The notes beneath the pieces were generated by a model, which was not told the origin of the DNA, did no database searches, and saw nothing but the letters and a program-made list of their open reading frames with translations. A program made the position numbers and the translations under genes. A stretch of 64,000 nucleotides of DNA from an uncultured Campylobacter sp. (GTDB lineage: Bacteria; Campylobacterota; Campylobacteria; Campylobacterales; Campylobacteraceae). This document shows, in pieces, positions 53,883 through 62,818 of the stretch. Each line of letters begins with the position of its first letter. Position 1 is the first letter of the stretch. The stretch is from NCBI GenBank assembly GCA_900539255.1, contig UQBJ01000001.1, forward strand, positions 54,994 through 118,993, in the 5' to 3' direction.

Positions 53883-55826
53883 TTATTCATCGCTCAACTT
53901 TCGCTCAATCTGTTTTACCACGCGCAAGGTTTCGTGCTTTATCTTTTTACCAAGTGAAATTTTGGGCTTGTTTGCTTTTTGTCTTGACTTTTCGGCTTCT
54001 TTTTCTGCTTGCGTTTTTATCTCCATATTTATGATGATTTCTAGTGCTTTACTTTCATCTCTATCATTGGTAAAGACTTCCAAAAGCATAGGTTTTTGCG
54101 TCATTTCAGTGGCAAAAAATTCTTTTGCCACCTTTTCGTAGGTTTCTTTGTTGTTTGCGCTAAGGTAGGTAAAGCCCAAATTTCGTGCATAGTCTCTCAC
54201 AAGTGTGGGTGATTTGTCGCCAAAATGTCCCCCAGCAGCGGTAAATTCATCGCTAGATTCGCCAAAAAGCGCACCTAAATGCCCGATATTTCTAAATTCC
54301 GTGCCTTTGCCATTGTTGATAAGTAAAATTCTAAGATTTGCACCCAAGTGTCTGTTGCCAAGTGCGTTTAAGTCGTAAAAAAATGCCAAATCCCCCACAA
54401 TGCAAAACACAAGGCGATTTTTATCCGCCAAACTCGCCCCAAGTGCCGCACTCACGCACCCATCTATGCCAAAGCCACCGACATTGCTGTATGCTCTCAC
54501 ACCTTGCGGAAAATCAAAAAAATTCCACGAGCGAATACTATGCAAAATCCCCAAATGCACCACTGAATTTTGCGGCAAAAGATGATGAGATTTATGTGCT
54601 AGATAAATGTTAGAAAAAGGCAGTTCAGGCACGATTGCCCATAGTTTTTGCAAACGCTCTTTGCAAATCTCAATGTAAGACTTTAAAGTTGTAGAATTTA
54701 AATTTAAAGCAGAATTAAGAGTAGAATTTACGCTACGAGACGAATCGGAGTTGTATCCCCCCCCCCCACCATTTGTAGCTGTATTGTTTAATGCGCTATA
54801 AGTCTCAAAAAACACAATTTCAGGCATTTCAAAGACATATTCGGTATTGCGGAAAGTGTCTCGTATCTCGCCATCTTCATTTACTCGCCACACGCTTTTG
54901 GCGTAGATGTGATTATATGCGCTTATTTCGCCCAAGTAAATAATCAAATCAGGCAACAAACTCTGTGCGTTTCCTCTTTGTTGCATAGTGCTTATACTAT
55001 GTGCCGCGCGGTAGTTGCCATAATACCCACTCGTATGGTCGCAAAATACCACAGCGTCATATTTGGCGCAAAATGTATCGATAGCCTTTGTCAGCTTTTC
55101 ACTCATCGCGCTGTGTGAGCCTAGCAAGATGCCTATTTTGACCCTTTCGCCGTTTTCATTGTGCTGTGGTATCTGTGGTAAAGTGGCGTTAGTAGAGTAA
55201 AAATCCCCTTGCGTGATTCGCTTTATCACACGCACTTTTGGTAACTCTTTTACACTAAAATCCGCACTATAACTTGTCTCTAAATTGATATGCACAGGTC
55301 CCCCACCAGCGCGAAAAAGCTCTAAAATAGCGTTGTTTGCCTTAACTTCGCACGCCCACAACTCATCGCCATTTTTGGGAATTCCTAGATACACGCTGTG
55401 GCGGACTATATCGCGTGGTGGATGGCTTCTATCTGTTACTTGTGGGTTTAGGTGTCCTACTCTGTCGATATTTTGCGTAGAAGTGATGGCAAGGATAGGG
55501 AGTTTGCGATAGTAGGCTTCTGTAAGTGCGCTCATATAGTTTCTAGCAGCAGTTGCGCCCGTGCAAGATAGAGCGACTGCTTCGCCACTTTCCTCGCTCA
55601 ATCCACACGCCATATATGCCGCACTTCGTTCATCTATGGCAGAGTAAAGCGTGAAAAAGCTGTCATTTTGTGCGCTACGAGCAATGGTAATGTTCGTAGC
55701 GCCTGGGGATACGATGATTTTGCGGATATTGTGCGCTTTTAGCAAGGCTAGGACAATCTGCGCGTTTTTATCGGCGGTGTAGTGGGAGAGAGTGTCGGGG
55801 AGATTTGTGTTGTTCTTTGGCTCCAT
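53883..55826 (-). CDS. MenD-like ThDP-dependent enzyme, phase-variable (ON)
   Basis: 647 residues. Three-domain ThDP enzyme: N-terminal Pyr domain with VSPGATNITIARSA and the Glu of DERSAAYMACGLSEE as in MenD, central domain, and PP domain with the ThDP motif VGDLAFFYDLNALGNRHLG and INNGKGTEFRNI. A run of G (C11 on the plus strand, 54757-54767) encodes NGGGGGY in a Ser/Asn-rich linker near residue 360; the frame is open so the gene is ON. A Lys-rich tail (590-647) is extra. In this glycan island a menaquinone role is unlikely; a decarboxylating or aldol step in sugar or acyl-group synthesis is more plausible but inferred. Confidence 0.75.
   Translation of the reverse strand: MEPKNNTNLPDTLSHYTADKNAQIVLALLKAHNIRKIIVSPGATNITIARSAQNDSFFTLYSAIDERSAAYMACGLSEESGEAVALSCTGATAARNYMSALTEAYYRKLPILAITSTQNIDRVGHLNPQVTDRSHPPRDIVRHSVYLGIPKNGDELWACEVKANNAILELFRAGGGPVHINLETSYSADFSVKELPKVRVIKRITQGDFYSTNATLPQIPQHNENGERVKIGILLGSHSAMSEKLTKAIDTFCAKYDAVVFCDHTSGYYGNYRAAHSISTMQQRGNAQSLLPDLIIYLGEISAYNHIYAKSVWRVNEDGEIRDTFRNTEYVFEMPEIVFFETYSALNNTATNGGGGGYNSDSSRSVNSTLNSALNLNSTTLKSYIEICKERLQKLWAIVPELPFSNIYLAHKSHHLLPQNSVVHLGILHSIRSWNFFDFPQGVRAYSNVGGFGIDGCVSAALGASLADKNRLVFCIVGDLAFFYDLNALGNRHLGANLRILLINNGKGTEFRNIGHLGALFGESSDEFTAAGGHFGDKSPTLVRDYARNLGFTYLSANNKETYEKVAKEFFATEMTQKPMLLEVFTNDRDESKALEIIINMEIKTQAEKEAEKSRQKANKPKISLGKKIKHETLRVVKQIERKLSDE
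54757..54767 (-). repeat. G11 contingency tract (C11 on plus strand)
   Basis: Eleven Gs in the MenD-like gene linker; in frame now. Confidence 0.88.
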
Positions 55827-55830
55827 CGGT

Positions 55831-56292
55831 TTATCTCCATTTTTCGTTAATTTTTAGCATATTTTTATATGGCGAACCTGCTCCAAAATATCTTTCATAG
55901 TCTTTGATTGTCCCAATTATCATATCCCTATATTCATCTTTCCAATCTCTTTCTGGTATATATTCTTTATCTATACAAAAGCATAATCTATCAAGTGCAT
56001 TGAAATAATTTTCCCTTGCTGTTTCCCGATAGTCGCTTAATATTTCTTGCTGTTCTTTGCTAGGATTAGATAAACCCAACTCCCTAACTTGCTTATTGAC
56101 TTTATCAAATTCTGCTTTTCTTTCATTTATTTGCGATTCTATCTCTAAAACTACTTTTAAAATATCGGTTCTTTGGTTTTCTGCAATTTTAGTAAGCTTT
56201 TTCCAAGCTACTATAAGTCCTCCTATGCCTCCCACGCCACCTATAATTCCAACAATCCCACCTAATATAGCTATACATTCAGCATTTGACAT
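55831..56292 (-). CDS. Membrane-anchored hypothetical protein
   Basis: 153 residues: one Gly-rich N-terminal helix (AILGGIVGIIGGVGGIGGLIVAW), then a coiled cytosolic helical domain (KLTKIAENQRTDILKVVLEI to EYRDMIIGTIKDYERYF). The pattern of TM plus RLCFCIDKEYIPERDWKDEY recalls small DUF4760-type membrane proteins sometimes seen with defence or toxin modules; I cannot place it exactly. Overlaps the gene upstream by 22 nt, so the two form one unit. Confidence 0.5.
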   Translation of the reverse strand: MSNAECIAILGGIVGIIGGVGGIGGLIVAWKKLTKIAENQRTDILKVVLEIESQINERKAEFDKVNKQVRELGLSNPSKEQQEILSDYRETARENYFNALDRLCFCIDKEYIPERDWKDEYRDMIIGTIKDYERYFGAGSPYKNMLKINEKWR

Positions 56293-56597
56293 TTTCTTTT
56301 TTCCTCTTTCACTTTGACTTGTATGTTTTTAAAGTCAGTTTCATCACCATTAGATTTCCATTTATCAATTACTGCATTAGCTTTTGCGCTCATTTTCCTG
56401 CTATATTCGTTTGATTGCGATTCGGTTGAAAGTTGAAGTGGAAGAATATAGCCAAAGTAATCTTCTAACGATTCGTTATCATCAACTAGCTCACAATTAG
56501 TCTCAATAAATTTAAGACACGCCTCCATATCTTTGAAACCAGGGTAATCTTTTTTTAAGCGAGTCTTTAACTCGTAGAGATTTGTAATTTGTTCCAT
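56271..56597 (-). CDS. Hypothetical protein paired with membrane-anchored gene
   Basis: 108 residues, acidic, no membrane segment: MEQITNLYELKTRLKKDYPG, then a Glu/Asp-rich middle (DDNESLEDYFGYILPLQL) and a Lys-rich tail. AAGGAG RBS just upstream. Unrecognised. Overlap with the downstream TM gene suggests a two-gene toxin/antitoxin-like or accessory cassette (inference only). Confidence 0.45.
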   Translation of the reverse strand: MEQITNLYELKTRLKKDYPGFKDMEACLKFIETNCELVDDNESLEDYFGYILPLQLSTESQSNEYSRKMSAKANAVIDKWKSNGDETDFKNIQVKVKEEKRKCQMLNV

Positions 56598-56670
56598 AGG
56601 AACTCCTTATAAATAAAATTCAGTCCACATTTTACCAAAATCATATTAACAAGTCAATACTTTTCGTAAC

Positions 56671-56880
56671 AAATTCAGCCAAAGGCTCATTTAGCCTTGC
56701 TTCTTACCCACGCTATGAGCATTAGGGCTAAATAAAACCATCAGCACAAAGGCATTCAAAGGCACGCCGTTGCTCTTGCCTGTGGCATAAGAGTGCTTGC
56801 CGCTTAAAATGTGCCTATCACAAGTAGCACCAAGCCAAAAGTCGGCACGATTTCTGTTAAAATCGCTAAATTTGGCGCGC
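56671..56880 (-). pseudogene. Fragment of ccsBA 3' end with internal deletion
   Basis: Clearly similar to 22262-22684 (ccsBA C-terminus), with point changes and about 200 bp removed at a junction near 56808, where AAAA/AAAAT microhomology exists in the parent. Stops and frameshifts make it non-functional. Confidence 0.85.
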
Positions 56881-56893
56881 TTTGATTACGGAT

Positions 56894-56935
56894 AGGACAA
56901 TCTATGTGTTTTATCGGTGATGTAATGCGCTAGAT
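56894..56935 (-). pseudogene. Fragment of MenD-like gene 5' region
   Basis: AGGACAATCT, then a GTTTT(T)ATCGG block and a TGTA(A/G)TG block align with 55750-55789 in the 5' part of the intact MenD-like gene, in the same orientation and with several substitutions. A short, degraded second copy. Confidence 0.6.
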
Positions 56936-57066
56936 TTGGTGAGTCGAGTGGTTTTGTTCGGTATTGATACCTAAATCTAAACATTTTGCAATTTTAGACG
57001 ATATTTCAGCATAAATTTACTTTTGTTTGGTAGAATTTAAAGAAATTTTTATGGAAATATGCAAAA

Positions 57067-57675
57067 TTGTTAGGAAGAAAGGGGTATGTGATGTGGAGGA
57101 TAACCAGTGATATCTACTTTGAGAGTGAGGGGAATTTTTTGCCTGAAAGTATTGTAGCCAAACTACAAGAAAAAGACTATGAAATTAAGAGACTTCCTTT
57201 GCTTGAAGTGCCACGAGAAGTTTTAGAGAAAGATGAGAATTTGAGAAATCAGCCTTTATATGAGGCTAAAAACAAAACACACACAATCTTTTTTGGCGAT
57301 AGGGTGCTAGGAATATCCATAGAAAATGTAGAGAAAATAGAGAATGATAAGGTTTATAAATTTGCTGAATTTATTGAGGAAAATTTTAAAATTACTAGGT
57401 TAGGAGTTAGGGCAACAAATCTAAAAAGTCCTATTGCAAAGGAAAAAATTAAGGTTTTAATCAACGAAAAAATACAAGAATTTGACGATTGTTTTTTAAG
57501 GTTACATAAAAAATATAAACATTATGAATTTTATGTAACTTTTAATGACAATAAAGAAGTGGTAACGGATATCATCGTATTTATAGAACAAAATCTACAA
57601 AAAAAAGAAGTAGTTAAAAAAATAGAATTTTTAGTTAGCAAAATTAAGGAGATTTACGATGCTTATGGCGTATGA
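57067..57675 (+). CDS. TIGR04255-like protein, first gene of HEPN operon
   Basis: 202 residues; several possible starts (57067, or ATG at 57091). No membrane segment. MWRITSDIYFESEGNFL, then HTIFFGDRVLGISIENVEKIE and ITRLGVRATNLKSPI recall TIGR04255 proteins, a widespread family of unknown function often in small accessory operons; the match is tentative. Overlaps the next gene by 17 nt. Confidence 0.5.
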   Translation: MLGRKGYVMWRITSDIYFESEGNFLPESIVAKLQEKDYEIKRLPLLEVPREVLEKDENLRNQPLYEAKNKTHTIFFGDRVLGISIENVEKIENDKVYKFAEFIEENFKITRLGVRATNLKSPIAKEKIKVLINEKIQEFDDCFLRLHKKYKHYEFYVTFNDNKEVVTDIIVFIEQNLQKKEVVKKIEFLVSKIKEIYDAYGV

Positions 57676-58057
57676 TACTGTTACGAATTGGGATATATTA
57701 CAAAAAGCAATGCCAAAAACACAATATGAAATAAAAATTATGGAATATATGTCAAATCATAGTTATAGCACAGAAATTTTGTCTAGCTCGGATATATTTA
57801 ATTTAAATGTATCTAATATATATTTAAATGCTAAAAAAAATGTAGAAATACAAGAATTTCGTAAGCTTGTAAATGACAATTTTGATTTTGAGGTAAAATC
57901 CGTAACAGAATTAAAGGCAGATGATAAAATTGCCCTTATTTTTAATACCGATTTGCCTAACTTATCGCCAAATGAAATAGGTAAAATCAACGATGAAGTA
58001 TTTGAACTTTTTGATAAACAAAACTATAAAACGATAGAAGCAGTAATGGTGCTATGA
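57659..58057 (+). CDS. Middle gene of HEPN operon, unknown
   Basis: 132 residues, acidic, no signal peptide or TM. N-terminus (LQKAMPKTQYEIKIMEYMSN) may be a partner-binding helix; the C-terminal half reads as a small alpha/beta domain (KIALIFNTDLPNLSPNEIGK). Not recognised. Overlaps its neighbours on both sides (17 and 4 nt), so tightly coupled. Confidence 0.55.
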   Translation: MLMAYDTVTNWDILQKAMPKTQYEIKIMEYMSNHSYSTEILSSSDIFNLNVSNIYLNAKKNVEIQEFRKLVNDNFDFEVKSVTELKADDKIALIFNTDLPNLSPNEIGKINDEVFELFDKQNYKTIEAVMVL

Positions 58058-58425
58058 GTTTTAAATACAATTCTCGCATAGATTTTGTAAAAGATTTTGT
58101 CGATTTTGTAGAACAAAGTTGCGATGAAAATTCTAACATAGGTTATCGAATGGTTTGTGGTAGGCTTTACTATGCTTTATATCATAAAGCGGTGTATGAC
58201 AATGGATTTACAAATGAGAGTGGTAGTATGCACGGACATATAAAAAATAATATCACAGCAAATAATCTACGAAATCACTATTTAATGTTTTATCGTTTAA
58301 GACAATGGGCTGATTACGAGGTAGATGACATAAAAAAAGAATACTTTAAGGGCAAAAAGCAACTTGTTTCACTATGTAAATCCTTACTTGATAAAAAGTT
58401 AAAATGCAGGGGATTAGGTAGGTAA
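58054..58425 (+). CDS. HEPN-like protein
   Basis: 123 residues, all helical. GRLYYALYHKAVYDNGF contains an R37-x6-H44 motif typical of HEPN ribonucleases and UPF0332-type proteins (SRxYYAxFH); a second helix pair follows. HEPN proteins are common toxin RNases in toxin-antitoxin and defence systems. Last gene of the three-gene operon; its end overlaps the convergent epimerase gene by 12 nt. Confidence 0.7.
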   Translation: MSFKYNSRIDFVKDFVDFVEQSCDENSNIGYRMVCGRLYYALYHKAVYDNGFTNESGSMHGHIKNNITANNLRNHYLMFYRLRQWADYEVDDIKKEYFKGKKQLVSLCKSLLDKKLKCRGLGR

Positions 58426-59578
58426 AAAATTTTTATATGTTTTTATCGATTCCCACCACACTCTATAAACCCTATACAAAATCCTAGCTTTGATTTTCGT
58501 TAAAAAGCCTTTACTATGGCGTTTGTAGGCTTTAAGATAAGCGATTTTATTTTGTGTCCCTTGAATTTGGCGTAGTTTTATCATCTCACCGCAAAAAGTG
58601 TCTTTTTTAGCTTCATCGGCATAGTCGATATAGTCGAATTTAGGATTGTGGATAAATTCTTTAAGACAAAGTGTAAGGTGATTTTCTAAATCCCCCCCCC
58701 CAGCTGTTTTTCGTCATTTTCAGCAAGTAGGGTGTTGATTTTAGAGCTGTCAAATTTTCTATCAAAAAGCCTATCATAGATGACTTGATACGCATTTTTA
58801 TCAAAAAATTCGTCTAAATTTGCAAAAATGACTTTGACTTCTCTGCCTAGCTTATTTTTAAGCACTTTTTGATAAATGGCTAAAATCTCTTCCCAGCGCA
58901 CTGCTTTTTCGCTCGCTATGTGATAGGTTTCACCATAGCTTTTAGGATTAGCCATATCACAGCAATAGCCCTTGCCACTTCTAGTGCGTAAGTCATAGTT
59001 GTGTAATGCGTGGCTATGTCTTTGAAAAACACTATATTTGCGCCTGACATAGCCCGCCAAAGCCACGACTCTTTTTCATACACACCAAGTTGCATACGAA
59101 TCTCGCTAAATGTGATATAAGGGCGGATTATTGTGTAGTTGCGCTTGTGTGAATGGGCTAAAATGTTTTCCTGTCTTGCTTTGGCAAGAGCGTATTCATC
59201 GGTGGTTAGATATTCTTTGTCTTTACTTGCATCAAGCAATCTAGGCGAATCCTCTCTCAAAGGCTTATCGCTACTTGCATATACACGAGATGAGCTTAAA
59301 AACACATAATGAGCGCATTTATCAAGTAACAAATCCACTCTATCTAGGAATTCTAGTGTGTTATACACCATAAAATCCACCACGCAATCATATTTGTGCG
59401 TATTAAGCAAATTTAATGTGAAGTCCAAATCGTGCGCGTTACCTTGAATATAACAAACATTTGGGGTAGAATCAATCTTGCGCCTTGAAGTGATATGCAC
59501 CTCATTGTCTTTGCTACTAAGCACTTTCGCTAGATGGTTTCCCATAGCACCAGTTCCGCCTAAAAGTAAAATTTTCAT
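58414..59578 (-). pseudogene. NAD-dependent sugar epimerase/dehydratase, broken by a frameshift and a G10 tract
   Basis: Reads as one extended-SDR sugar enzyme in three segments. Frame from 59578 (MKILLLGGTGAMGNHLAKVL, SSSRVYASSDKPLREDSPRL, and the Tyr-Lys of YALAKARQENIL) is lost near 58951-58970 without any repeat; the second frame carries MANPKSYGETYHIASEKA and ends at G10 (58692-58701); the third (DLENHLTLCLKEFIHNPKFD) to the stop at 58414. One more or two fewer G would restore the last joint. The first break is a true mutation or an assembly error. A sugar nucleotide epimerase/dehydratase or reductase for this island. Confidence 0.65.
58692..58701 (-). repeat. G10 contingency tract (C10 on plus strand)
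   Basis: Ten Gs near the 3' end of the epimerase; G10 is OFF, G11 or G8 ON. Confidence 0.85.
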
Positions 59579-59663
59579 CGTAACAATCCTTAATTTTTAA
59601 TCAATTTTGACATTATATCACAAATTCTAATCCCTTTGTTGTCAAAAACAAGTTTTATTATGC

Positions 59664-59712
59664 TACAATTTTGCGTAAATTCAGCAAAAATTTAGGTAGA
59701 ATATGCTACAAT
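59664..59712 (+). promoter_or_regulatory. Tandem TACAAT promoters
   Basis: ATGCTACAATTTT occurs twice, 43 bp apart (TACAAT at 59664-59669 and 59707-59712), upstream of the pyruvyl transferase gene. Suggests two start points or a promoter duplication. Confidence 0.5.
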
Positions 59713-59754
59713 TTTAATTTGTGGATTTCTTATTTTTTTAAGGATTTGAAAATA

Positions 59755-61041
59755 ATGACTTTACAAGAAAGTTTAAACAACAATTTATATTCTAAAAAAA
59801 ATGTTGCGTTACTGAACTACCACTGGGAAAATGTGAATTTTGGGGCTTTGCTTACAGCTTTTGCCTTGAATCGTTTTTTAAATTTATCAGGCTATAATGC
59901 TCAAAATATAGACTATATACCTCACTTTCCGTGGATAGAAGAAGAAAAACCAAATCCTTATTTTGATGAATTTAGATTAAAACATCTACCTATGACAAGA
60001 CGATTTACACAAGCAGACGATTTGGTCGAATTAAACGAATACTTTCAAAATTTTATTGTCGGTTCAGACCAAGTTTGGCGGTATTCTTTTATTAAAGATG
60101 ACTTAAAAGCGTATTTTTTAGAATTTGCAAATCTAGATAAAAATCTCATCTCTTGCGCAGCGAGTTTTGGTGTCGATGAGATAGAAAAAGATTTTGGAGA
60201 TAAACAACTTGAACTTTGTAAGATAAAATTAACCTTGTTTGATTCTATCAGTGTTAGAGAAACAAGTGGTATGGAGTTTTGTAAAAATTTAGGTATAAAC
60301 GCCACTTGTATTATAGACCCTGTATTTTTTTTAGATTTAAAAGAATACGACAACATAATACAAGAGAATAAAGAAAAAAAGTCAAAGCATAATGTAGTTT
60401 TTTACACCATAGATGCAAGTTTAGAAGTGGAAATAAAAGATTATATCGCTAAAAATTCAGTATTGCTTGGAAATTTAACCAAAAATATCACTTATGATAC
60501 TTCTGTTGCGCAATGGCTGTATCAAATCAAAAATTGTGATTTTTTTATTTCCGATTCTTTTCACGGAACTTGTTTTGCTATTTTGTTTAACAAGCCTTTT
60601 ATTTGTGTCAATCAAAATAAAGCCACCTCAACAAGAATGCAATCTCTTTTACATTCATTAGATATACAAAATAGGCTGTATCATTCTTTTGATGATATTA
60701 ACCTAACAAGGCTTATAAAAGAGCAAATCAACTATAAAGCTGTAAATAAAAAATTAGCAAAGTTGAGTGCTTTTGCTCAACTATGGTTACAAGATGCACT
60801 TGAAAAAACGCCAGATATGCAGCATAAACAAAAATGCAAGGAAAATTTACTTAGGTATCACTATAATATCGCTCGTCAAAATATCTTTAAATATTATCTG
60901 CGATACAAAAAATATAAGATTGAACTTTTATTTAATAAAAATAAAAAAGATAAGTATGAAAAAAATAAGACAAAGTATAGAGAGTGTAAAAAAATCATAA
61001 AAGAGTATAAGCAAATGATAAGGAATAGTAATGCAAAATAA
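59755..61041 (+). CDS. Polysaccharide pyruvyl transferase family protein
   Basis: 428 residues from MTLQESLNNN (ATG at 59755, AAGGA upstream). NYHWENVNFGALLTAFALNRFL, VGSDQVWRY, DSISVRETSG, DPVFFLD, and ISDSFHGTCFAILFNKPFIC are the polysaccharide pyruvyl transferase family pattern; members add ketal pyruvate or act as related glycan transferases. The C-terminal ~70 residues are Lys-rich and helical. Overlaps the next gene by 11 nt. Confidence 0.85.
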   Translation: MTLQESLNNNLYSKKNVALLNYHWENVNFGALLTAFALNRFLNLSGYNAQNIDYIPHFPWIEEEKPNPYFDEFRLKHLPMTRRFTQADDLVELNEYFQNFIVGSDQVWRYSFIKDDLKAYFLEFANLDKNLISCAASFGVDEIEKDFGDKQLELCKIKLTLFDSISVRETSGMEFCKNLGINATCIIDPVFFLDLKEYDNIIQENKEKKSKHNVVFYTIDASLEVEIKDYIAKNSVLLGNLTKNITYDTSVAQWLYQIKNCDFFISDSFHGTCFAILFNKPFICVNQNKATSTRMQSLLHSLDIQNRLYHSFDDINLTRLIKEQINYKAVNKKLAKLSAFAQLWLQDALEKTPDMQHKQKCKENLLRYHYNIARQNIFKYYLRYKKYKIELLFNKNKKDKYEKNKTKYRECKKIIKEYKQMIRNSNAK

Positions 61042-62005
61042 ACAGGATTATTTAAGACATTTGATGAAATATCCACTGTCAAGAAAATCAAGAAAATTTG
61101 TTAAAGAATACTTAGAAAATAAGCGTTTAAGAGTTTATTTACTAATGACTCTTGTTGTAAAAGATGAAGAAGAAATCATCGAAAAACAAATACGATTTCA
61201 TAAGGCAATGGGTGTTGATGCTTTTATTGTAACAAGTCATAATTCAACAGATAAAACAAATGAAATTTTAAAAAAATTAAAAATGGAAGGACTTATAGTA
61301 GAAATACTTTATAAAAATAGTCAAGCTCATCAGCATCATATATGGGTAAATGATATGGTTGATATTGCCACAAAAAAATATAAAGCAGACTGGGTTATCA
61401 ATGCTGATGCCGATGAGTTTTATTACTCCAAATACTTAAACCTTAAAGCAGATATAGCTGATGCAATAAAAGCTGGATTAAATAATTTATGGGTTGATTC
61501 GACATTTTTGTTTCCAACTGATGAGGATGATTATTTAAGAGATAGCCATTATTTTGTCGTAAAACCTTTTCAAAATTTTGAAGCTGAAAATTTGGGAATC
61601 GAAAATAATAAAAATTTTGAGATATTTATCGGCTCACAAGAATGCACAAAGGTCATACACAACACCAAAGATTTTGAAGGCATCACAGACGGTAATCATT
61701 CGGTTAAAATGCGCAATCAAAGGCAGTTTTTTGCTTCTAATATCATATTATATCACTATCACATTCGTAATTATAAGGGATATGAACAAAAAATAAAACG
61801 ATGGTTAAATTCGGCTCATTGTATGCCAGAAGGTCAAGGCGAACATATGAAAACGATGATAAGTTTATACAAACAAGGGAAATTAAGAGAAAATTATGAA
61901 ACACAATTTGGCACAGCAATGAAAGAATTTCTCGTAAAAGAAGGTGTCATAGCCATAGATAAATCTGTATCAAATTTTTTAAAATGGAAAGGAATTATAA
62001 AATGA
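61031..62005 (+). CDS. Glycosyltransferase (family 2/92-like)
   Basis: 324 residues. GT-A fold: LMTLVVKDEEEIIEKQIRFH, FIVTSHNSTDKTNEIL, then WVINADADEFYY with the DxD metal motif; downstream GSQECTKVIHN and HYHIRNYKGYEQK. No TM. Likely adds one sugar to the surface glycan. Overlaps the pyruvyl transferase gene before it by 11 nt and the Thoeris-like gene after it by 4 nt, so the defence pair sits in the glycan operon. Confidence 0.85.
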   Translation: MQNKQDYLRHLMKYPLSRKSRKFVKEYLENKRLRVYLLMTLVVKDEEEIIEKQIRFHKAMGVDAFIVTSHNSTDKTNEILKKLKMEGLIVEILYKNSQAHQHHIWVNDMVDIATKKYKADWVINADADEFYYSKYLNLKADIADAIKAGLNNLWVDSTFLFPTDEDDYLRDSHYFVVKPFQNFEAENLGIENNKNFEIFIGSQECTKVIHNTKDFEGITDGNHSVKMRNQRQFFASNIILYHYHIRNYKGYEQKIKRWLNSAHCMPEGQGEHMKTMISLYKQGKLRENYETQFGTAMKEFLVKEGVIAIDKSVSNFLKWKGIIK

Positions 62006-62817
62006 TTAAAGTTAAAATAACAAATAAGCGACTTTGGGGTAATTTTATAAAAGTTGTTTCTGTTATTGCAAGTGTTTTGTCTTTAATTCTCGCTTTTATA
62101 GATATTGAACAGAGTTATCAAAAGATATTGTTATTGTGTTTGATTTTATTATTGTTTGCTATTTTTGTAGTTATGTTAATTTATGCAAACAAGAAAAAAA
62201 GGAAGAAATTTAAAATAAATGGCACTAATATCAACATATTTTACGGAGATATATTTAAACAAAGTGGGGTTAAAATTATTGCTTTCAATGAATTTTTTGA
62301 TACCAAAGTTGATAATAAAATCATATCTACAAAATCGCTAAATGGTATATATATCACCCAACATTCTGCTGGTTCAGAAGTAATTGATGTTGCGATAGAT
62401 TCCGAAATTCTCTTAAAGAAATCTATTGTGAAAGAAAATGTAATTAGGCAATATGGTGGAAAAACAACACAGTATAAGTTAGGTGCAATTTGTCCATTTG
62501 GCGACTATTATTTATTAGCATTTTCACATTTTGACGATGATAATAGGGCATATATTTCTTTTGAAGACTACATATCTTGTCTTATGAATATGTGGAATGA
62601 GATTGATAAATACTATAATGGAGAGTTGCTGTCAATAACATTGCTAGGAAGTGGAATTACTCGTGTTAATAGTAACAAAATTGCATCACAGGAATTACTA
62701 AAACATATTTTATTTACATTTAAATCTAGTATGGTAACATTTCATTCGTCTTTAAATATCGTTTTAGATGAGCGAATTAAAGATGAAATAAATCTTTATG
62801 ATATATGGGAGGATTAA
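62002..62817 (+). CDS. thsA: TM-Macro effector, ThsA of type II Thoeris-like system
   Basis: 271 residues from the ATG at 62002, which overlaps the glycosyltransferase stop. Two transmembrane helices (about 15-34 and 41-62), then a Macro-type domain of the DUF6430/ThsA kind (about 70-260): FYGDIFKQSGVKIIAFNEFFDT, SLNGIYI and LLGSGITR are the binding-pocket type motifs. TM-Macro proteins beside a TIR gene are the effectors of type II Thoeris; the TIR-made signal binds the Macro domain and the membrane part then harms the cell. Function inferred from architecture and partner. Confidence 0.82.
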   Translation: MIKVKITNKRLWGNFIKVVSVIASVLSLILAFIDIEQSYQKILLLCLILLLFAIFVVMLIYANKKKRKKFKINGTNINIFYGDIFKQSGVKIIAFNEFFDTKVDNKIISTKSLNGIYITQHSAGSEVIDVAIDSEILLKKSIVKENVIRQYGGKTTQYKLGAICPFGDYYLLAFSHFDDDNRAYISFEDYISCLMNMWNEIDKYYNGELLSITLLGSGITRVNSNKIASQELLKHILFTFKSSMVTFHSSLNIVLDERIKDEINLYDIWED

Positions 62818-62818
62818 G

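Larger units (their letters stand above)
56598..57066. other. Composite fossil region between glycan and HEPN modules
   Basis: About 470 bp without an intact gene. It contains degraded fragments of ccsBA (56671-56880) and of the MenD-like gene start (56894-56935), both on the minus strand, and then the leader of the next operon with TAGAAT near 57032. Confidence 0.6.
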
